Below, in pieces: positions 10,007-15,845 of a DNA stretch of 15,845 nucleotides (position 1 is its first letter; each line of letters starts with the position of its first letter). The notes under the pieces are model-generated. The model saw only the letters and a program-made list of their open reading frames with translations, was not told the origin of the DNA and did no database searches. Both the position numbers and the translations under genes were made by a program. The DNA is from Ichthyophonus hoferi (lineage: Eukaryota > Opisthokonta > Ichthyosporea > Ichthyophonida > Ichthyophonidae), in the NCBI GenBank assembly GCA_002751075.1, contig NAOQ01001031.1, forward strand, positions 1 to 15,845, given 5' to 3'.

Positions 10007-10076
10007 CTCGATTTCTTTCAGAATTTATTGAAACCAATTAAAACTATCTTAAATAAAGAAACAAATAAACAACAAA

Positions 10077-10478
10077 ATGTCTGGAAAAGGAAAAGGTGGA
10101 AAGGGAAAGGTGGCCGGTGTTAAGTCCAAGAGCCGCTCTAGTAGAGCTGGTCTTCAGTTCCCCGTTGGTCGTGTTCACCGCCTTCTCCGCCGTGGTAACT
10201 ATGCTCAGCGTGTTGGTGCTGGCGCTCCCGTTTATCTGGCTGCCGTGCTAGAGTATTTGGCTGCTGAAATTCTTGAACTTGCTGGCAATGCTGCCCGCGA
10301 TAACAAGAAGTCGCGCATTATTCCCCGTCATCTTCAGCTTGCTATTCGTAATGATGAGGAGCTTAATAGACTTCTTGGTCATGTGACCATTGCCCAAGGT
10401 GGTGTGCTACCTAACATCCACGCTGTTCTTCTACCTAAAAAGGTTATTGAGAAGGGCTCCAAGAACATTGAGGCTTAA
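10077..10478 (+). CDS. H2A: Histone H2A
   Basis: An intronless gene of 133 codons. H2A pairs with H2B in the nucleosome. The fold is complete: [18 protein letters not shown], the L1 loop [34 protein letters not shown] with the acidic-patch glutamates, then NDEEL and the docking segment [14 protein letters not shown]. Oddities: the tail [16 protein letters not shown] is longer than in canonical H2A. L1 has Q where most H2A have E. The docking segment reads PNIHAV rather than PNIQAV, so the glutamine methylated by fibrillarin elsewhere (Q104 in human) is histidine. After LLPKK the C-terminal tail [11 protein letters not shown] has no SQ motif, so this is not H2A.X, and the core is not H2A.Z-like. 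It shares a promoter region with H4. Unlike its three neighbours it has no GG...CC histone stem-loop downstream. Confidence 0.98.
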   Translation: MSGKGKGGKGKVAGVKSKSRSSRAGLQFPVGRVHRLLRRGNYAQRVGAGAPVYLAAVLEYLAAEILELAGNAARDNKKSRIIPRHLQLAIRNDEELNRLLGHVTIAQGGVLPNIHAVLLPKKVIEKGSKNIEA

Positions 10479-10496
10479 TGAGTCTTTATTATTGTC

Positions 10497-10509
10497 ATTT
10501 TCAAAGACC
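10497..10509 (+). promoter_or_regulatory. HDE-like remnant after H2A
   Basis: ATTTTCAAAGACC, beginning about 19 bases after the stop, resembles the H3 downstream element (CTTTTCAAAGAAA). The stem-loop that should sit 10 bases upstream is missing. It may be a remnant or chance. Confidence 0.35.
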
Positions 10510-10538
10510 ATATTGGTTAAATTTAGCATCATCCCGTT

Positions 10539-10554
10539 GTACAAAAAATTGTAC
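10539..10554 (+). terminator. Hairpin GTACAA-AAAA-TTGTAC downstream of H2A
   Basis: A perfect 6-bp stem with a 4-base loop, 60 bases after the H2A stop. The geometry is that of a histone stem-loop, but the sequence lacks the GG/CC base and the T-rich loop and no CAAAGAA follows. A role in 3'-end formation is only a guess. Confidence 0.3.
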
Positions 10555-10642
10555 TACAGCAATATATAATATAGCTCGTGAATTAAGGATGTAGATTGAA
10601 ATCACATCGAATCAATTTCTCTACTTTAATACCTACCCGGTT

Positions 10643-10648
10643 AATAAA
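10643..10648 (+). terminator. Possible H2A poly(A) signal
   Basis: AATAAA, 165 bases after the H2A stop, with further AATAAA at 10734 and 10755. Given the missing stem-loop, this transcript may be polyadenylated. The hexamer is frequent in AT-rich DNA, so the call is tentative. Confidence 0.35.
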
Positions 10649-11045
10649 ATACCCTAGCAATTATATAATTGCACTTAATCTAAACATAGATATAATATTG
10701 TCAAGGTCTTCCTGGGTATATTATAATTTTTTGAATAAATGGTGCCCATTGGAAAATAAATATTTAACTACATATTCTTGGCATAGTTGTGTATATTTTT
10801 CTCTGTAATTGCTGCTTTGTTGTCCTAAATGGATTTGTTCAAGAAGGATATATTATTACTACAAACACTACCATTACAAGATAAAATACTCCAAAACATT
10901 TTTGTAATGTAAAATTTCATATTCATGGGTAATTTAAAAATGAATAAATATGTGTATCTGCGTATTTTGTATGCTAATACTAGATATGTTGGTGTATGAG
11001 ACCTTTACCTACAAACATAATATAACGTTTAATAATAAATAGAAT

Positions 11046-12260
11046 TTATAGCTGCTCTATAGTTAGTCGCACGTCTTGCTCACCCTGTAAAACCTTCCTA
11101 GCAAAAAGAAAACCAGCAGTGACCGCCTCTTTAAATGCTCCGGTATCCCTAGATCCTATGTAGCAAGGTGATAATATAGGACTTACATTCTAGGACTATT
11201 TTAGTGCCCCAGTCCTGGTAAATGTATTCATCGGCTATCAATTTAGCTGATGCAATAACGATTGGGTGACCAACATGAACAGTCCAGAACGGTCTGAAAA
11301 TATGCCTTACGTGTGGCAAATCTTCCATACTTAAAGAAAAAACGTAGACCATTCATAGGTCGATTTACTGTACAAGGTGTAGGCTGCAAAGTCAAATGTG
11401 AGACGTGCTCAACTGAAACCTTTATACCAATGGAGGCTTGGGGTATAAAGCCCATTGTTGTACATTCATAATCTATGTACGTAGCCTGTGTAAGTATGCA
11501 GGTAAGCGATACGTTTGGTGCACAAATTGGTACGTTAACTGCATTGCTGTGAAAGTGTATATATGGTAACTTCCACCTACTTCCTTGAAGTAAATTTGCG
11601 TCTAATTGTCGTAATGAAACGAGGGGAATAGTACGTCCATATATTTGCTAAGTGGATTTCCAACCTGCCAGGCAAAGGGCTGTTTGTAGTTTTGCTTTGT
11701 GCATCTCAACTTGTCGAACTTTCTCCCATGGTACATGTATTTGTGACTCTACTATGTGGAATATTTTGAAGCATGCCATATGCCATAGTGAAATTATCTA
11801 TATCAGTTTGGCTTACCTTGGCCTTCATATCAACAATAAATGCGTGTTCAGGGTAATTAAGTAAACTAATGATATATTTAATTCTTTTAATGGTCTCCAG
11901 GTCAAGAGCATTCAGCAGCAGTACAACAAGAACCCTTGGGTGCAATAGGTTTCATATTAACATTAGCGACTAGTGTTAAAACAACAGAATTAAAGGCACC
12001 GGTTACATTCGGCTCTGATACACACTCCCGGGCTTGTCATGGACGGTTGAATCTTGGATATTTACGCGAAACATATGATAGTTGATAAAGTGCTAATAAT
12101 GTATCTATAAGACTCTTTAATAAGAAATTCATCTTGTGTTCGTTTGTATTTAGGTTTGATTCAGTACCTAGTGATAGCTTTCAGTCATTGCATCAAGCTG
12201 TAAAACGAAACATATTGCTATAAAAAGACGCAAGCTGAAAGCTGTTGCATGTAGTGCCAA
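11046..12260 (-). pseudogene. Decayed protein-coding relic, origin unresolved (possible viral or mobile-element fossil)
   Basis: The minus strand carries a series of protein-like segments in more than one frame. Base composition is more mixed and amino acid content more natural than in the surrounding DNA. Examples of local motifs, not joined to each other, are SVVLTLVANVNM, TMAYGMLQNIPHS, FAWQVGNPLSKYM, TMGFIPQASIGIKVS and VTAGFLFARKVLQG. The last lies near an apparent C-terminal end at 11046. The upstream limit near 12260 is approximate. The relic is clearly broken, with several breaks, and looks old enough to have drifted but young enough to read. I recognise no domain. A structural (capsid-like) viral protein, a mobile-element protein and a host pseudogene are all possible. 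No terminal repeats or target-site duplications were seen. Confidence 0.5.
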
Positions 12261-14527
12261 ATGCCATAGTGGTGAAACACTTGGAAAATAGTATGTGTGT
12301 GTATGGTTTGTGTCCGCTTTCCCACATTAAACCTACCATTTGAATATTAATTAGCTAAGAAATGAAATGCTTACCACTAGGTATTAATGAGATGCCGCAT
12401 TAAATGTATATGACTAATGTGTAAGGCAGTTTTTAAAGTAAAGTATGTAGGTAATCGCCTTATTTAACAAACATAAATTATATATATCCTTTTCCTTATA
12501 GCTTACTCATAAAATTAACTAGAATAATTGTCGCACCCTTTGTTTAATATTTTATAGTTTATTTCTTTTTTGTCAAACACTAATGTGGTTTGATTGCCGT
12601 ATAATCGATTGTAATTCTTCAAATATTTCCTTCAAGTCAGCCTAAATCTTTCCCATAGCTTTTAATTGCAGTATCATATATGTATGTTAGTTAATAAATA
12701 TTAATATCAACGGGAAAACATTATTGCATGAGTTTCGTTTTGATTTTAATGTTAGATTTTGTTTTTTCCCAAGAATTTTCTTCATTTCTACCTCTCTACT
12801 TTGTATGAAAATATGTCTTGTCGTCCGGGTAGGAGTCCAATCGTGATTTACATCACCTGAAGCAACTGATGATTCTATTCGTTAATGAAGGATTGTCGTC
12901 ATTATACCTATTGGCTGGCATAAATTTAATTACCATAATAAGGCGTGTACAAGTTATGGGGGATCCTAAGAAGTTTATCACTGCAAATCATGTTTCATTA
13001 TAGATCCCAAGTACTCCATTATTATTTAGAGCTTATTTAATTTTATTATATTATATGAATCATATATTGATATTTTTAACAATTTAAGAAATAATGATTT
13101 TATTCTAATATAGATGTCGAGCACTTAGAGTGAGATATGGGTCACATTTTCAGGTCGAAGAGGTTCTTCAACAATACAGATAAAATCTGAAACCAACTAA
13201 CACTTTACTACACTACTTGGTAATATATATATGGAATGTGGCTATATTTTTTGTATGTTTTTATAATATTCATGCATATATTGTCAAAAAATTAGGCAAT
13301 GCTATGGCTTAAATTGAAAATCATTTCATGTACTGCAAAGAAAAACCACATGGATGTGTCCTATTAATTGCAACTACTATCAGTCGAACTGAATTCTGCA
13401 CTTAAAAAAGATATTCATTTAATATTTGTTATTCTAGTAATATTTCTAGAACAGTAATGATAACCAAACACACCACTGCAGCCATTGTGGTTGTTAAACA
13501 ATAAATATTTTATCTTCTATATATTGGTTATAGTACCGTGTTTATATATATTCAGAAATTGATTACATATACTTTATAGAACATATCTGGTATATTATAT
13601 ACTATATTGTCTGTAAGAAGCATTAGTATTGTCGCGTTTACAATTGTGATCTTATATTTTAAGTGAATTGGGGTAGGTTTATATTATTGTTTTTCTCGCA
13701 GTAATGTACTTTTTTTATATGTTTTAGTGACTGGACCTCAAAGCTGTCTGAATGTTTAAATTTAAATTATATCTAACTCTATTGCTAGCCTAGCAAGAGT
13801 CATTTTAAACCACCTAATTAAAGCTCGCAAAGTTTGTGGACAAGTCAGTGGACTGCTATACAATATCTAGATCATGTAAACCCATGATCATATTTATTGA
13901 TTGGCCATGAACTCTTTCAGGTTGCGTCCATATCTCCATCTGTAAATTACACCATTTCTTTCTAGTGCATTAAATTTCTAGCCCAAACTATAAGTAAAAT
14001 CTAGGAAATTATAAGATATTTAATTAAATTTCATGACATTACTAGATTATTTCCGAAACCACCAGCTTCTATCTCACATGGGCTCTTTGTTTCACACTAT
14101 GTTCATGTTTAGTTTTCTAATACAATTCATTTATTTATTTCTATAAAAAAATATTTAAATATTTAAATTACTTTACATTAGACTTAAATTCTATTTAAAA
14201 TTCATTATAATATTAAAGGTATTTAATCATAGTAATAGGACACCAAATAAAGCCACCTCGGCAATCAGAAGAATTACAGTATTTCACAGTAGCATCAATA
14301 CTCTAGCCCTAATTATTTTTTAAAGGTTAGGACTATGTCTGATAATTTGATATAGTACATGACATTCCATGATTATTTAATAAAACACCAACCTTACCCT
14401 AATCATCCTTCTAGTATCCATCTCATGTATTTCTAGCCTTCATATGTTGTAATATACGTCATACTGTAGTTAGAGAGAGGGTTTAAGAGTAGAGTTAGGC
14501 TCTTCTATACACTGTATAACATACGCA
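12261..14527. other. AT-rich stretch with only weak coding hints
   Basis: No gene can be called. Two short open segments stand out slightly. On the plus strand 12833-13003 is open for about 55 codons and ends VQVMGDPKKFITANHVSL. On the minus strand 13125-13186 follows an acceptor-like TTGGTTTCAG and reads VEEPLRPENVTHISL to a stop, with AATAAA 20 bases later. Both are short enough to be chance. The remainder has dense stops and runs of ATATT. Confidence 0.4.
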
Positions 14528-14543
14528 GGCTTCGCCTGAAGCC
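14528..14543. other. Perfect GC-rich hairpin
   Basis: GGCTTC-GCCT-GAAGCC is a 6-bp stem with a 4-base loop in otherwise AT-rich DNA. It shares the size of a histone stem-loop but not its loop, and no HDE follows. Function unknown. Confidence 0.4.
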
Positions 14544-14654
14544 AGTTGTTCTATCCTACGTCTTTATTCTATATTCTATTATATTATTAAAACATTAGCC
14601 AAGACAGCGCTTGAACCATCTAATTATAGTACTACCAAGCGTGTAACTGTAACA

Positions 14655-14678
14655 ATGGACAAGGATGACGAGGATAAG
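14655..14678 (+). other. Possible start of an unidentified coding exon
   Basis: An ATG in a strong context (AACAATGG) opens MDKDDEDK and is followed by AAG/GTTTGT, a possible donor. Unspliced, the frame closes after 41 codons in AT-rich simple sequence. Only eight residues are meaningful, so this is a hint, not a gene. Confidence 0.15.
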
Positions 14679-14689
14679 GTTTGTCCGTT

Positions 14690-14885
14690 ATATATGTGTT
14701 GGTTCTATAATTATATACATTGTGTTTTATGGTGTTATCCTATATTATACCATGTTATGTTTTATTATAATGTATTATAGTAGAATATATCGCTATGCAT
14801 TATTATACATTATATTATATTATATTATATTATATTATAGTATAGCATAGTGTATTATAGTATATTATTATACATCATATTATAC
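14690..14885. repeat. (TATTA)n / TATAG-rich simple sequence
   Basis: A tract of TATTA, TATAG and related pentamers. The cleanest part, about six TATTA units, is near 14810-14838. Open frames here are Y and I rich translations of the repeat. Confidence 0.8.
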
Positions 14886-15362
14886 TTTATAATATCATAG
14901 ACATCATTCTATAGTTCCTTCTCTGTCTTTCTGTCTCATGTATGTTAATATGTTAATGACTATGATTGTTTAGGTATGTTATAGTATGTTAAGTATAAAA
15001 GGGCCGCGAGAGGATTGTACAACTATTATTTATATTGCTGTATATTATATAAGCGAAGATGAGCATAAAATGTTCATTAATACTTTGACATTTATATCTG
15101 TGGTGGGGCGGTAGTAGGGGAACAATAACATTTGATAACATAGTGTGTGTGTAACCTGGGTTAGCCGTATTTAAACGATGTGTTTTGATTAGCTGGCTGG
15201 TTACTGTGGTTACTATTAGGATGGTTTTCAAATAAATGAACATTTGGTGGGATGGTAATGTATTTGTATGCATAGAAAGGGGAAGAGAAATAGACGGGTT
15301 AGGTATATAAGGAGTATAATACCAAGTATAGTAGGGCGTATAATATAGGATATAAAAGTGTG
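14886..15362. other. Non-coding stretch
   Basis: No supported gene. A 94-codon minus-strand open frame at 14989-15273 has no recognisable domain, and its mix of I, T, S and H looks like chance. Confidence 0.5.
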
Positions 15363-15512
15363 TATGATATGGTAGGATATATTATGATATATATTTATAA
15401 TACTATTATATATAGTTATAATACTGTCATATGATAAGATATATCATGATATATATTTATAATACTGTAATATGATAGGATATACTATGATACATATTTA
15501 TAATGCTAAGAT
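15363..15512 (+). repeat. 41-bp imperfect tandem repeat (about 3 units)
   Basis: Units of the form TATGATA(A/G)GATATA followed by ATGATA(T/C)ATATTTATAAT recur at about 15363, 15429 and 15470. The last two are spaced about 41 bases apart; the first is separated from the second by about 20 extra bases. Confidence 0.75.
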
Positions 15513-15845
15513 AATATTATAATCTCACGTATCTAACCAATAATAGGGAGATCATCGCACCGATAAGCGATCAGCCCCACCTGAGGATCACGATGTAGGC
15601 ATCTCTTATTGGGCATTTATATTTTAATATGGTTTTATCTCCATTCATTACATGTGATTGGGCTGTGTATGTGTATAAAGAAATGGAAAGATAAACAGTC
15701 GATTATACATATATGATATAATACGATATAACGTAAGAGATAACCCAAGATATCATAAAATATTGGGGTAAAGACCACCAATAATAGGAAGGCCAAGAGA
15801 AGGAAATCAGGAGTAGGTATAGGGTATAAGATATAGGGTTTAGGG
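15513..15845. other. Window end: small GC-richer patch and AGGG-rich tail
   Basis: A GC-richer patch at about 15548-15602, containing CGCACCGATAAGCGATC, interrupts the AT-rich sequence but shows no frame or RNA fold that I can support. The final 35 bases repeat TATAGGG-like motifs and end TTTAGGG. This is not a regular telomere array. Confidence 0.4.

Noticed and set aside
14989-15273. 94-codon minus-strand open frame
   Set aside because: No recognisable motif, residue content typical of chance frames, no promoter or poly(A) context.
15811-15845. TATAGGG/TTTAGGG-like end suggesting a telomere
   Set aside because: The repeats are irregular and mixed with AT sequence; there is no run of TTAGGG.

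Overview
The window is AT-rich animal nuclear DNA. It carries one intronless quartet of core histone genes, surrounded by microsatellites, tandem repeats and long stretches with no clear gene. Three of the four histone genes end in the animal-type 3' signal for replication-dependent histone mRNA: a 16-base stem-loop followed 10-12 bases later by a purine-rich downstream element (HDE) that U7 snRNP would recognise. This points to a metazoan. The base composition, scattered (TATAG)n and (ATT)n arrays and compact genes would suit an early-branching invertebrate such as a demosponge, but that placement is inference; no species marker is visible.

Layout. Positions 1-420 are a 22-bp tandem repeat. 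Positions 420-1740 are non-coding with short microsatellites. Positions 1751-1938 (minus) hold one exon coding the start of an ENTH (epsin-type) domain, ending at a strong splice donor; the rest of the gene is not in the window. Positions 2100-4450 are microsatellites, a 146-bp tandem duplication and a pyrimidine tract. Positions 4450-6330 show nothing convincing.

The histone block runs from 6331 to about 10650: H2B (minus) and H3 (plus) diverge from one promoter region, and H4 (minus) and H2A (plus) diverge from another. This pairing differs from the common H2A-H2B and H3-H4 divergent pairs. H2A and H2B share a 27-bp upstream module (inverted CCAAT plus CCGATCTG) set 10-11 bases before the TATA box. 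H3 and H4 instead have an inverted CCAAT 27-28 bases before the TATA box. H2A lacks the stem-loop that the other three carry. No linker histone H1 is present.

Between H3 and H4 (7688-9008, minus) lie candidate exons of an unrecognised small gene. From 11046 to about 12260 (minus) there is a decayed protein-coding relic of unresolved, possibly viral, origin. The rest, to 15845, is AT-rich DNA with a few weak coding hints, TATTA arrays and a 41-bp tandem repeat.

The four histones would form the nucleosome octamer, and their shared promoter and 3' signals suggest joint S-phase expression. H2A is the exception at its 3' end.
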